64,000 nucleotides of DNA from Oribacterium sp. C9. GTDB lineage: Bacteria > Bacillota > Clostridia > Lachnospirales > Lachnospiraceae. Made by a program: the position numbers and the translations under genes. A model generated the notes under the pieces. The model did not search any database and had not been told where the DNA came from. It saw nothing but the letters and a program-made list of their open reading frames with translations. The stretch lies in assembly GCF_002007235.1 (NCBI RefSeq), contig NZ_MUHW01000013.1:1-64000 (forward strand), in the 5' to 3' direction. Of the stretch, positions 1 to 8,438 are shown one piece after another; position 1 is the first letter of the stretch; each line of letters begins with the position of its first letter.

Positions 1-87
1 GATTATTCAAACGCATGAAAAAAGACCTTTTTAAGGGATTTTCGTAATATACCCCCAAAAAGGTCTCGTTAAGTATTTCATTTAAGC
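1..87. repeat. 87-bp direct repeat, copy A, with hairpin
   Basis: This segment matches 4139-4225 without gaps. I count 82 of 87 identical bases, with differences at positions 8, 9, 13, 38 and 75. It holds an inverted repeat: AGACCTTTTT at 24-33 region pairs with AAAAAGGTCT at 57-66, extended inward by a G-run against CCCCC. Copy A may continue past the left edge of the window. Neither side has the U-tract of a normal terminator, so it may be a mobile-element end or an interspersed repeat. The identity is directly visible; the function is not known. Confidence 0.85.
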
Positions 88-189
88 GCATGCGTCTGTC
101 AAATGTAATTGTAAATGCTTAATTGCAGATGTTAATGCTTAATTAAGCTTTTACCTTTGCATACCAAAGCTTATGCGGTTTAATTCGCT

Positions 190-212
190 CTTGGCGTAAT
201 CTTGGGCGTAAT
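190..212. repeat. Short tandem repeat, about 11-12 bp, two units
   Basis: Units cttggcgtaat (190-200) and cttgggcgtaat (201-212) are adjacent and differ by one inserted G. They lie just past the stop of the shortened toxin-like gene, where its missing C-terminus would be expected. This may mark a rearrangement scar. Confidence 0.6.
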
Positions 213-235
213 TTCATGTATGTTTTAAGCGAGAT

Positions 236-550
236 CTACATACGCGCTAGTCTGTCCTGTGCCACTTTATTCAGATCGTCGAGGTCAAGTGAGTGGTTCA
301 GTTTTTTATCTCTTACCAATATTTCTCCCCATGTTTGTGCCTCCCATGCTTTCAGTCTTGGTAAGATCTCCGTCCATAGCAATTTGCCGATATGCTCTTC
401 CGTAAAAGCCCACATATCAGTGTCGGCGTTTGTAAAAGTCCACGCAGGGGGTTGAGAATAATATTGCTCAGGGTTTCCGCCCTGAGCAATGCTTTTCCCT
501 TTAGGGGATTCTTTCTGCTTTATCTGTTTATCTTTCTTAGAGACCGCCAT
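236..550 (-). CDS. Toxin-like partner of Panacea antitoxin, probably C-terminally truncated
   Basis: This 104-aa ORF starts inside the end of the Panacea gene, with a 14-base overlap, so the two are translationally linked. After a Lys-rich N-terminus it has a block with PPAWTF, then W-x-EILPRLKAWE and TWGEI, ending in a QDRLARM-type motif. From memory, a common family of small TA-associated proteins shares this layout and continues another 45-60 residues with a FSLRL-G-x-RxWG segment and an LWWDPxH motif. Neither is present here. After the stop the frame shows nothing recognisable, and the DNA runs into a short tandem repeat (190-212) and then the 87-bp repeat. I infer a toxin gene broken at its 3' end and probably inactive. 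The family assignment rests on pattern memory only. Confidence 0.6.
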   Translation of the reverse strand: MAVSKKDKQIKQKESPKGKSIAQGGNPEQYYSQPPAWTFTNADTDMWAFTEEHIGKLLWTEILPRLKAWEAQTWGEILVRDKKLNHSLDLDDLNKVAQDRLARM

Positions 551-968
551 AATATAATGCCATGCTTTCTTTCGAGATAATGTTGTTGCTTCCTACGCCA
601 GACGGAACTCCTTGCCTTGCATTCTTCCAAGGGTCTTCCATGTGTGTGAGCTGACTTAACCACTGAGCATCGTGCTTTCCATAGTGTTCATATACCTTAT
701 CAATGGTATCCTTCTGGTTATCAGTCAGATTATTATCACCGCCGTTCTCATCATTTGCAGTGACGGAATACCTGCCTTTTGTCTTAGAAAATAATTCAGG
801 ACATACCGGACCGTTAGCCCACGCTTGAAAATCCTCTTCAAATAGAGGTGCATCGTCCCAAACCAAAGACCACGCCTGCGAATAATAGCATAGCTTCTGA
901 AGTTTCATCGTAGACATCTTACCGGCTTTCTCTAACAGATACTTAGCAGTATCAAATACATTTGCCAT
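537..968 (-). CDS. Panacea-domain (SocA/GepA-like, DUF4065) antitoxin
   Basis: This 143-aa protein has the Panacea signature: KLQKLCYYSQAW at about residues 22-33 and FEEDFQAWANGPVCPEL at about 43-59. Panacea proteins are known as antitoxins that neutralise many unrelated toxins (PanAT systems) and as SocA-like proteolytic adaptors. I chose the ATG at 968 because GGAGG lies six bases upstream; an in-frame ATG at 986 would add six residues without a better site. The stop overlaps the next gene's start by 14 bases, the usual two-gene layout. Upstream, TTCAC (995-999) and GTGAA (1019-1023) form an inverted repeat that overlaps a possible promoter and could be an autoregulatory operator. The family call is firm; function as an antitoxin to this particular partner is inferred. 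Confidence 0.85.
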   Translation of the reverse strand: MANVFDTAKYLLEKAGKMSTMKLQKLCYYSQAWSLVWDDAPLFEEDFQAWANGPVCPELFSKTKGRYSVTANDENGGDNNLTDNQKDTIDKVYEHYGKHDAQWLSQLTHMEDPWKNARQGVPSGVGSNNIISKESMALYYGGL

Positions 969-994
969 AATATGCCTCCTCTCCAATACATATG

Positions 995-1023
995 TTCACT
1001 TGTAATATATCACAGTTTGTGAA
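995..1023. promoter_or_regulatory. Inverted repeat and possible promoter upstream of the Panacea gene
   Basis: TTCAC and GTGAA are separated by 19 bases and cover a TTGCCT-like -35 and a TATTAC or TATATT -10 reading toward the antitoxin. Toxin-antitoxin operons often repress themselves through such palindromes. This is suggestive only. Confidence 0.3.
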
Positions 1024-1165
1024 TAGGCAATATATAACAAAATATTAAATTTTTGCGCAAAAGGAAGTATGTTGTTTGTGATTTATACTTTTATGTTTTT
1101 TTGCATCAAAAAAGACGCAGGATTCTCCCACGCCTTAGTATACATATACATAAATCACAATACAG

Positions 1166-2482
1166 TCACAACTTGTTATATAACTCTTTATACTTGGCAA
1201 GAAGAAAAGCCTCCGGATTATCCTTGTAGGATGGACAACTTCTTTCGGTATATAAAGCACAATACGGACAACCACCCATACAATGAGGAAGCCATATACA
1301 AGACCGACACTCATCTTTGTAAATAGGTGGTCCTGCGTTTATAAAATCTGTCAGCCTGTCAGGCTTGTCAGCGCTTTGAATGGGATTTGCCGGATTCCAA
1401 CGGTCTGCTGTACCAAAGCTGTATTCAGGTCTGCTCATGATTTCCCAGCATTTGTATAGCCTTCCTTTATCATCTATACCTATATTCCATAAGTTTTGGG
1501 CTCCGCAATACATTACTTTGGCAATTCTGTTCAAACGCCAGCGAGCTTCTATCTCTATTTCCAACTCACCATGAAGTAATCTGACATCCGCTCCTCTGTC
1601 TGTTGCAGCCGGATTATTCCTCACAAGTGCAGCACTGTATATAAGTCGGTTTCCCGTCTCAGCAGCCAAATCATCTATATATTTCCTGAGCTTTTTATAT
1701 TCCTCAGCATTTTCGTCACTTACATTATGTCTTATGCAAACCTTAAAAGGTATATGGTTACGAAGATTCCCGGTTATGACACTGAAACTTCCATCACCAT
1801 TTATCAAATGTCTGGTCCGATCGTGAGTATGACCTATGCCATCCAGAGTTATGGAAGCACAACTGACCCTGGCACGATCTAACATCTTGATGTTATCTTC
1901 CGTAAGAAAATAACCGTTTGTAGTTATTGCTGAATCATAATCAACCTTGAATTCCTCAGCCAAAGTTATAAGTTTTTTTGAAAGATTATCTATTATCTCG
2001 GGATAAAGTAGCGGTTCTCCTCCGAACCATGAAACGGATAATCTTTTTGCACGGCTTATACTAAGCATACTGCGGGCTAACTGCACAACCTGATTCTGGG
2101 TCTCAGCATCCATTTTTCCTTGTCCATGTTTCTCGAAACAATAGGGACAGTCAAAATTACATCCCATGGTGGGACATATCGTCAGACTCACTATTTCCGA
2201 ATATCCGGCGCACAGACGATTCCTCGCCTCAATGGCAGAAAGCTCATCAAAGTTTACTATCAGACCTTCTTTGGCAAAATACGGAAGTATGGGATGATGT
2301 TCATCAAGTTCTTCAAAAACAGAAAGCAGATAGCATTCAAAAAGACTGTATACCTTATAGCTTCCACTGAAAAGATTCGCAATGATATACCCATTACCAT
2401 CCGGATCTGGCATACTGAGATTATATCGAGAATGCCTCCATCCTTTATCTTTCGCGGTTCTTTTTTTTGTATCGGTTTCCAT
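1166..2482 (-). CDS. Radical SAM/SPASM peptide maturase
   Basis: This 438-aa protein has the radical SAM cluster motif CNFDCPYC (Cys at about 108, 112 and 115), followed by the SWFGGEPLL glycine-rich strand. The C-terminal SPASM region has Cys-rich stretches around YCGAQNLWN, YKCWEI and CRSCIWLPHCMGGCPYC, fitting one or two auxiliary 4Fe-4S clusters. Enzymes of this class modify ribosomally made peptides, typically making thioether or C-C crosslinks at Cys or other side chains. The gene lies 61 bases downstream of a Nif11-like precursor, which is its likely substrate. I chose the ATG at 2482 (AAAGGA six bases upstream) over a TTG two codons earlier. Part of this gene's sequence recurs in a scrap at 3806-3890. 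The exact crosslink cannot be read from sequence. Confidence 0.9.
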   Translation of the reverse strand: METDTKKRTAKDKGWRHSRYNLSMPDPDGNGYIIANLFSGSYKVYSLFECYLLSVFEELDEHHPILPYFAKEGLIVNFDELSAIEARNRLCAGYSEIVSLTICPTMGCNFDCPYCFEKHGQGKMDAETQNQVVQLARSMLSISRAKRLSVSWFGGEPLLYPEIIDNLSKKLITLAEEFKVDYDSAITTNGYFLTEDNIKMLDRARVSCASITLDGIGHTHDRTRHLINGDGSFSVITGNLRNHIPFKVCIRHNVSDENAEEYKKLRKYIDDLAAETGNRLIYSAALVRNNPAATDRGADVRLLHGELEIEIEARWRLNRIAKVMYCGAQNLWNIGIDDKGRLYKCWEIMSRPEYSFGTADRWNPANPIQSADKPDRLTDFINAGPPIYKDECRSCIWLPHCMGGCPYCALYTERSCPSYKDNPEAFLLAKYKELYNKL

Positions 2483-2543
2483 CGGCAATCCTTTCTGTCA
2501 GATTCCTTTGATTTAACAGATTTTTATAATGACTTTGCTCGCT

Positions 2544-2756
2544 CTATTCCAGTCCGCAATTACCTATCGTTCCGCATTCATCCCAGCATTGAACCCAGTC
2601 TAGTCCACCGCCTGCTATCGCATCCAACTGTTCATCCGTAAGTTCTACTCCTGAAGTTTTTGCAAGTTCTATCAGTTCTTCCTTGCTTTGACATTTCTCT
2701 GCTTTTGCTCTTAACTCAGGGTCGAGTTTACTGAAATCAAAATTCTTTATATCCAT
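2544..2756 (-). CDS. Nif11-like leader RiPP precursor peptide
   Basis: This 70-aa peptide opens with a Nif11-type leader (PELRAKAEKCQSKEELIELA) and a classic ELTDEQLDAIAGGG segment at about 38-51. A double-glycine protease would cut after residue 50 or 51. The remaining core of about 19 residues has Cys57, Cys61 and Cys67, Trp54 and Trp58, and four acidic residues. A good ribosome binding site (AGGAG, seven bases before ATG) precedes it. The radical SAM/SPASM gene follows directly, so Cys-based thioether crosslinks (sactipeptide or ranthipeptide type) are the likeliest modification. No protease or exporter lies in the cluster, so export must use another locus or not occur. Confidence 0.88.
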   Translation of the reverse strand: MDIKNFDFSKLDPELRAKAEKCQSKEELIELAKTSGVELTDEQLDAIAGGGLDWVQCWDECGTIGNCGLE

Positions 2757-2774
2757 AGTATAACTCCTTTCAAA

Positions 2775-3761
2775 TTAGTGCATATAAGATTCCAAAGAAA
2801 GATAAAACTTTACACATTGCGGTATTCCTGCTTTGAATTTTATCTTTACCATGTTTATCGACGCAGTTAATGCTATAAACTGCTTGTTGCCATCCTTACT
2901 TTCTAAAGGAAAAGTACGGGCAAATAGCGCATCCGGAAGCATATTCCATCGATCATCTATAAGATTAAGTTCCTGAAGCCGTGTCATAAAACGTGCTCCT
3001 TTACCTGACCTTAATGACTCTGCTCCCATCTTCGGACTTCTTTGTGGTGCAAAAGAAAATGAAAGCCCGAATTCATCCGATAAAGTACCATCTGAGCGTA
3101 TGTCAAACTGATAATCCTTCGGTTCGCATATTGCTGTTAATTCCCTACATAAATCCATCATGTCTGACCCATATGAAGTAAATCCCGAAAGTTTAAACAG
3201 ATCCATAAGATCAGGATTTCCGGTTATATAACCTCCTAAGCGAGTGGGTGATCCGGGTCTTTCCGGAAAGAAACCAATATACGAACTTGGCCACGACTCT
3301 CTTATTCTGTCACTGACATTCATATAGTTTTGGTATCTTTCTTCATCACCACATGCCCGGAGAAATGGCTCTATAATCTTATGATTTCCACGATGCTGCA
3401 GATAGAGTCCTGCACGTTCAGTTTCTCCTCGACTAAGGTCTATCGAAAAGCCAAAGCCTACATTATTACCTTTATTCGCAGCAAAGTAATCAAGGGCTTT
3501 TCTATATCCAAAAGCCTTAGCTTCAGGGAAAACATTTGAACTGCAGAGCTTTTCTCCATAGCCCACTTCCAAATCGCAGCAAGGTTTACCTATAAGTGGA
3601 ATTTCCAGATACACCATAGGAAAAACTTTTCCGCATAACGCTCTGTCAAATGTTTCCTCAAACAGAGACAATTGTGATCCAAAAAGCTTTTCTTCTCGTC
3701 CTTCTCCGGAGACAAGAGTTAAAAGAATCCTGAAAATATTATTTAATTCTTTTCTTTCCAT
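2775..3761 (-). CDS. Unrecognised 328-aa protein of the RiPP cluster
   Basis: I do not recognise this protein. It ends 18 bases before the precursor gene, so the three genes probably form one operon with this one first. It appears soluble, with no signal peptide or membrane segment. Conserved-looking features are GFGFSIDLSRGETERAG near residue 120, a GFFPERPGSPTRLGGYI segment near 180, and a C-terminal block ending in KFKAGIPQCVKFYLSL. The alternation of short strands ending in an I-K-x-x-F-x-x-G-x-P-x-x-x-K-x-Y-L motif vaguely recalls peptide-tailoring enzymes such as ABBA-fold peptide prenyltransferases, but I cannot support that call. Position suggests a second modifying enzyme or a substrate-recognition partner. 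Confidence 0.75.
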   Translation of the reverse strand: MERKELNNIFRILLTLVSGEGREEKLFGSQLSLFEETFDRALCGKVFPMVYLEIPLIGKPCCDLEVGYGEKLCSSNVFPEAKAFGYRKALDYFAANKGNNVGFGFSIDLSRGETERAGLYLQHRGNHKIIEPFLRACGDEERYQNYMNVSDRIRESWPSSYIGFFPERPGSPTRLGGYITGNPDLMDLFKLSGFTSYGSDMMDLCRELTAICEPKDYQFDIRSDGTLSDEFGLSFSFAPQRSPKMGAESLRSGKGARFMTRLQELNLIDDRWNMLPDALFARTFPLESKDGNKQFIALTASINMVKIKFKAGIPQCVKFYLSLESYMH

Positions 3762-3805
3762 ACCGCCCCTATCTTTCTTTTAACAGTTATCGGTCTACGT
3801 AATAG

Positions 3806-3890
3806 CAGTATACATATTCATAAATCATAATACTGCCACAACTTGTTATTATTCCTCAGCATTATCATCACTTACATTATGTCTTATGAA
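3806..3890 (-). pseudogene. Relic fragment of a second radical SAM maturase copy
   Basis: Bases 3806-3848 closely match 1136-1180, the 3' end of the maturase gene and the sequence after it. The adjoining stretch, about 3848-3890, matches an internal piece of the same gene at about 1703-1740 (the part encoding RHNVSDENAEE). The two pieces, about 530 bases apart in the intact gene, are joined here with no intervening sequence. This is the mark of a duplicated maturase that has suffered a large internal deletion. The similarity is directly visible; the duplication-then-deletion history is inferred. Confidence 0.75.
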
Positions 3891-3938
3891 AGTTAGAGTC
3901 ATTGCAGCCACAAGTGCCATTGAAATAAGTCTTTTCAT
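3849..3938 (-). CDS. 29-aa chimeric ORF: signal-peptide-like start fused to maturase fragment
   Basis: A strong AGGAGG-type site sits just before an ATG at 3938. The first 18 residues (MKRLISMALVAAMTLTFI) look like a secretion signal. The remaining residues, RHNVSDDNAEE, are the maturase fragment read in its own original frame, and the stop comes at the deletion junction. The ORF may be expressed but is probably an accident of rearrangement that preserves the start of a lost secreted protein. Confidence 0.4.
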   Translation of the reverse strand: MKRLISMALVAAMTLTFIRHNVSDDNAEE

Positions 3939-4009
3939 AAAGATCCTCCTCAGTTTGGAATCATGTTTCCAGTCAATAATTACATAGTTCGCAATGGCTA
4001 TTCACTATG

Positions 4010-4132
4010 ATGTATCGACAAAAACCTGTATTTGATTATTCTCTGAAGCTGTTAAAAGGGTATAGCGATGGAAAATCTATTCATAAGATCGCAGTTGAAC
4101 TTGATCGTGTAGACACTAGCGAAAACACGTAA
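4010..4132 (+). CDS. 40-aa ORF beside repeat copy B, possible transposase or recombinase remnant
   Basis: The ORF reads MYRQKPVFDYSLKLLKGYSD and then GKSIHKIAVELD before a stop. The second part resembles the start of a helix-turn-helix domain as in transposases or resolvases, cut off before the recognition helix. It ends six bases before repeat copy B. No clear ribosome binding site is visible. I treat it as a possible remnant, not a confirmed gene. Confidence 0.3.
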   Translation: MYRQKPVFDYSLKLLKGYSDGKSIHKIAVELDRVDTSENT

Positions 4133-4138
4133 AATCTT

Positions 4139-4225
4139 GATTATTACAACCCATGAAAAAAGACCTTTTTAAGGGGTTTTCGTAATATACCCCCAAAAAG
4201 GTCTCGTTAAGTTTTTCATTTAAGC
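4139..4225. repeat. 87-bp direct repeat, copy B, with hairpin
   Basis: This is the partner of the repeat at 1-87, at a constant offset of 4138 bases. Here the hairpin is slightly better paired, with GGGG against CCCCC inside the AGACCTTTTT/AAAAAGGTCT stem. It marks the right edge of the accessory block; housekeeping-type genes begin at 4269. The stretch from 3939 to 4268 otherwise holds only the 40-aa ORF. Confidence 0.85.
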
Positions 4226-4268
4226 CACCTGGCTGTGTGCCTGAATTTGTGTGCTCTTTTTCTAAATA

Positions 4269-5066
4269 TCACCCAAGCACCCATTTAAGACCTCGGTCCA
4301 GATAGGCATTCCAAAATGCCCAGTCATGCCTTCCCGGTCCATCTTCAAAAAAGAAATCGGCATTTTCACGCTGAAGAAAATCCCTGAAATCCGTATTCGC
4401 ATTATACAATGCAGGAGCATCCTCAGTACCTATAGCCATATACAGACGCGGGATCTTTCTGCCTTCCTTTTTTAATTTTGCGAACTGAACCTTCGGATTC
4501 TTATCAGATTCCATGAGCTTGGACAAATCACCAAATACATCCGTAAGCATCTCCACCGGCATAAGGCTTCTGGCCGAAGCTTTTTTCCCGGCTATGTCCT
4601 CTAAATGTATGGCGGATGATAAAGCGATGCACTCTGAAAATCTTTCCGGAAATGCAAATGCTGTATGGATAGCTCCATATCCACCCATTGACAGACCACC
4701 GATCATTGAATCCTCTCGATTCGAAAAATACCCAAACACCTTATTTATATACTCAGGCAGCTCTTCACCTACAAACTGACCAAAATTACCTCCCACATAT
4801 CCCTTGTCCAGATAAAAAGAATTACCGGTCGTGGGCATAAAAATGGCAAGATTATACTGTCTCGCCATCTCCTGAGCCAATCCGCCAAACATCCAGTCAG
4901 TATCCGTGCCGGTCAATCCATGCAGAAGTAACAGACTCTTCGTCGGTCGTTCATAATGCTTATGATTCCTTACCTCTGTCATTTCCGCATCATTTGGCAA
5001 TGCAAAGGAAAAATTTGCGTGTTGCATGATACTTTGAGCATGAAATTCCATTCTGCCGCTTGCCAT
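4269..5066 (-). CDS. Alpha/beta-hydrolase esterase (tributyrin esterase/EstA type, COG0627)
   Basis: This 265-aa protein has the hydrolase layout of esterase D and tributyrin esterases: an LLLLHGLTGT oxyanion region near residue 50, the nucleophile elbow GLSMGGYG with Ser126, and a late catalytic His in GRHDWAFW (about 247). It should hydrolyse short-chain acyl esters, possibly deacetylating plant or cell-wall carbohydrates in a gut or rumen organism. No signal peptide is visible, so it acts in the cytosol. AGGAGG lies before the ATG. It is the first gene beyond the accessory block. Confidence 0.85.
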   Translation of the reverse strand: MASGRMEFHAQSIMQHANFSFALPNDAEMTEVRNHKHYERPTKSLLLLHGLTGTDTDWMFGGLAQEMARQYNLAIFMPTTGNSFYLDKGYVGGNFGQFVGEELPEYINKVFGYFSNREDSMIGGLSMGGYGAIHTAFAFPERFSECIALSSAIHLEDIAGKKASARSLMPVEMLTDVFGDLSKLMESDKNPKVQFAKLKKEGRKIPRLYMAIGTEDAPALYNANTDFRDFLQRENADFFFEDGPGRHDWAFWNAYLDRGLKWVLG

Positions 5067-5122
5067 ATTCTACCTCCTAATCACATGCTGCCAGATATAA
5101 ATTAAACTAATAAATTAACCCA

Positions 5123-5686
5123 TCAGTTCTCTGTCTCTATTTTATCCAGTGTATCCTTCAGTATTTCATTCCTGAGTTCTGTGAGCCACTCTGAAAAAGC
5201 CACAGTATCAAAGGCATAGGTCTTATTCAGATCATATTCATTATCAGACCATGTGTCTATGGGCGATTCATTGTGCTGAATAAGCGCTTCAAGCTTATCC
5301 AGAGACTTGTAGATCTTCGCCTCTTTTGTCTCCTGCGCATCCATCTCCCTGTACAGCTCGGACATTTCCCGGGAAACCTCCTCCGGCAATGTCTTCACCC
5401 ACTGATCAAGCAGAGAATCCTCCACATCCCTGTCTGAATCAGTCTTTATAAAAGTAGGTATATCTCCGGTAAAACACTCCCCGAGATCATGGATCAGGCA
5501 CATATCAACGACTCTATTGATGTCAACATCCGGAAACTCATGCCTGAGAAGAAAAGCCATGAGAGATATCCTCCAGCTATGCTCTGCAACGCTCTCTGTC
5601 CGCCTCTTTGTTGTCGTACAGTGACGGGGCGTGTCCTTCAGTCTTTCTGCTACATGTAAAATCTCCAAATACTCCCTTGCCTTCAT
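5123..5686 (-). CDS. HD-domain hydrolase, YfbR-like 5'-nucleotidase (COG1896)
   Basis: The 187-aa protein carries metal-binding HD motifs: AEHSWRIS (His) and LIHDLGECFTGD (His-Asp). YfbR-type proteins dephosphorylate deoxyribonucleoside 5'-monophosphates. I chose the ATG at 5686, preceded by GGAGAGG, over a start 13 codons upstream that has no such site and adds a basic stretch. It lies downstream of a divergent gap of about 200 bases facing the gene at 5893. Substrate is inferred from family only. Confidence 0.82.
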   Translation of the reverse strand: MKAREYLEILHVAERLKDTPRHCTTTKRRTESVAEHSWRISLMAFLLRHEFPDVDINRVVDMCLIHDLGECFTGDIPTFIKTDSDRDVEDSLLDQWVKTLPEEVSREMSELYREMDAQETKEAKIYKSLDKLEALIQHNESPIDTWSDNEYDLNKTYAFDTVAFSEWLTELRNEILKDTLDKIETEN

Positions 5687-5892
5687 GATTCCTCTCCTTA
5701 TCTTGCCGAATGATCGCATTACCAATTAATTGTACAAACCCATATCATACTGATTCACTTAATTTTTGCAGAAAAAATTCCAGTCCGATATTCCCGTTTG
5801 CCATACTCATTATTTGGGATTATGATGATTCTATACCATATATCAGTGATGCTAATGTCTATCTCTCTACGTAATCACGATCCGGAGGCATG

Positions 5893-6681
5893 ATGAAAAA
5901 CTATACCTGGAATTTCGATCTCGATACACGCCCGATTCATACTCTCATGTCTCTTTCCGGTCTTCGCGGGTCATCGGCAAAAATCCGTTATTTTTCTGAA
6001 GACGGTTCTTACACAGACATAAGGAGCGGTATAGATTCCATGAAAGCCGAAAGGGAATGGATCCATAAGCTCAGGGAACACTACAGCAGGCAGCCGGATT
6101 CCCTGTTTTTCGTAATGAAACTGTCCGGAAATGATACTGTACAGTGTAAGACCCTCGACCAGACGCTTCTCGAAGAAGGAAGCTTTACGGAGCTTAAAGG
6201 ACAGCTTTATTCAATATTCGGAAAATGTGATTTTCCTCTGATTCCGCTCTTCTTTATAGAGTATATCGAATCAACCGGTAATGTCTCTGCCCATATACTT
6301 CTGGCTCTTCCTCTGCCTTCCGGTTACGATGAAGACCTCATATACAAAGGCATTTATCCCCTCTGTGAGGCAGGCGGATTTTATAAGCATGAGTACGGAC
6401 TATACCCCCGGGATATCCAGACCGCCATCTCGGATACCGCATCATGCATCCATGACGGCCTCCTGATCCACGAAACGGAAATGCCATGGTTTCAAAAGAA
6501 ATTTGAATATATCGGAAACCTTCAGAGTGCCGCATCTCTTCTCATCACGATAATGTCTGTCCTATTTATCAACGAGCTTGTGAAACTGCCCTTCGGATGG
6601 CTTCTCTTCGCTGTACTCATAGCTGCAGGCATCTATCTCTTCATACGATCCAGACGTAATACTCAGCGTAACAATGCCTGA
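5893..6681 (+). CDS. Unknown protein with two C-terminal membrane segments
   Basis: I do not recognise this 262-aa protein. It is one of the few plus-strand genes. The N-terminal 200 residues look like a soluble domain, followed by two hydrophobic segments at about 212-230 and 233-250 and a basic tail (RSRRNTQRN). That predicts a cytosolic domain hung on a hairpin membrane anchor. Two ATGs stand in tandem at 5890 and 5893; GGAGG at 5884-5888 is too close to the first, so I chose the second. It faces enolase convergently and shares the terminator region at 6694-6729. Confidence 0.7.
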   Translation: MKNYTWNFDLDTRPIHTLMSLSGLRGSSAKIRYFSEDGSYTDIRSGIDSMKAEREWIHKLREHYSRQPDSLFFVMKLSGNDTVQCKTLDQTLLEEGSFTELKGQLYSIFGKCDFPLIPLFFIEYIESTGNVSAHILLALPLPSGYDEDLIYKGIYPLCEAGGFYKHEYGLYPRDIQTAISDTASCIHDGLLIHETEMPWFQKKFEYIGNLQSAASLLITIMSVLFINELVKLPFGWLLFAVLIAAGIYLFIRSRRNTQRNNA

Positions 6682-6693
6682 ATACTGAAATAC

Positions 6694-6729
6694 AAAAAAA
6701 CCCCCGCACTGCATATCGCAGACGCGGGG
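6694..6729 (-). terminator. Rho-independent terminator of eno
   Basis: Read on the minus strand, CCCCGC pairs with GCGGGG and is followed directly by seven Ts. It lies 28 bases after the enolase stop. The plus-strand reading has only a weak T-run. Confidence 0.9.
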
Positions 6730-6757
6730 ATTTGATGATTACATAATCAGTTGTCGA

Positions 6758-8134
<1,377 letters not shown>

Positions 8135-8188
8135 TTATAGAAAAGTGACATTATCTCCTCGGTCTCTCTTTGTACTTGACCAAGTGCA

Positions 8189-8217
8189 ATTATATCACTG
8201 CAAATTCTTGGTCGCAA
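8189..8217 (-). promoter_or_regulatory. Sigma-70-type promoter of eno
   Basis: On the minus strand, TTGCGA (8212-8217) and TATAAT (8189-8194) are separated by 17 bases. The predicted transcript start leaves a leader of about 125 bases before the enolase ATG. Confidence 0.75.
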
Positions 8218-8328
8218 CCGAATCATAGGCTTAAAATATGAATTTAATAGGCATTTCATATAACATTTTGACTATATTTACAGCGATATTTGCGTTAAAA
8301 CCGTCATTATTTCGCAAAACCTTTCTGC

Positions 8329-8334
8329 TATAAT
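8329..8334 (+). promoter_or_regulatory. Possible -10 element for the tyrosine recombinase gene
   Basis: TATAAT lies about 105 bases before the recombinase start, with only a weak -35 (ATTATT-like) 17 bases upstream. The 382-base gap from 8057 to 8438 holds this and the eno promoter; I see nothing else certain in it apart from a small GGCTTATGAGCC hairpin near 8380. Confidence 0.4.
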
Positions 8335-8438
8335 AGTAGGCATAAGGCAAATAGTCCAAATCTTCTTCTCCGAAGGCGGCTTATGAGCCTACTCTATTGT
8401 GAGAATGTCTAAAAATTAACAATTTTGCAGGAGTAACC

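Noticed and set aside
15-70. The hairpin in the 87-bp repeats as an ordinary rho-independent terminator
   Set aside because: No T-run follows the stem on either strand, and the match extends well beyond the hairpin.
1069-1326. 85-codon plus-strand ORF after the Panacea gene
   Set aside because: It runs into the antisense of the maturase 3' end and looks like translated intergenic sequence.
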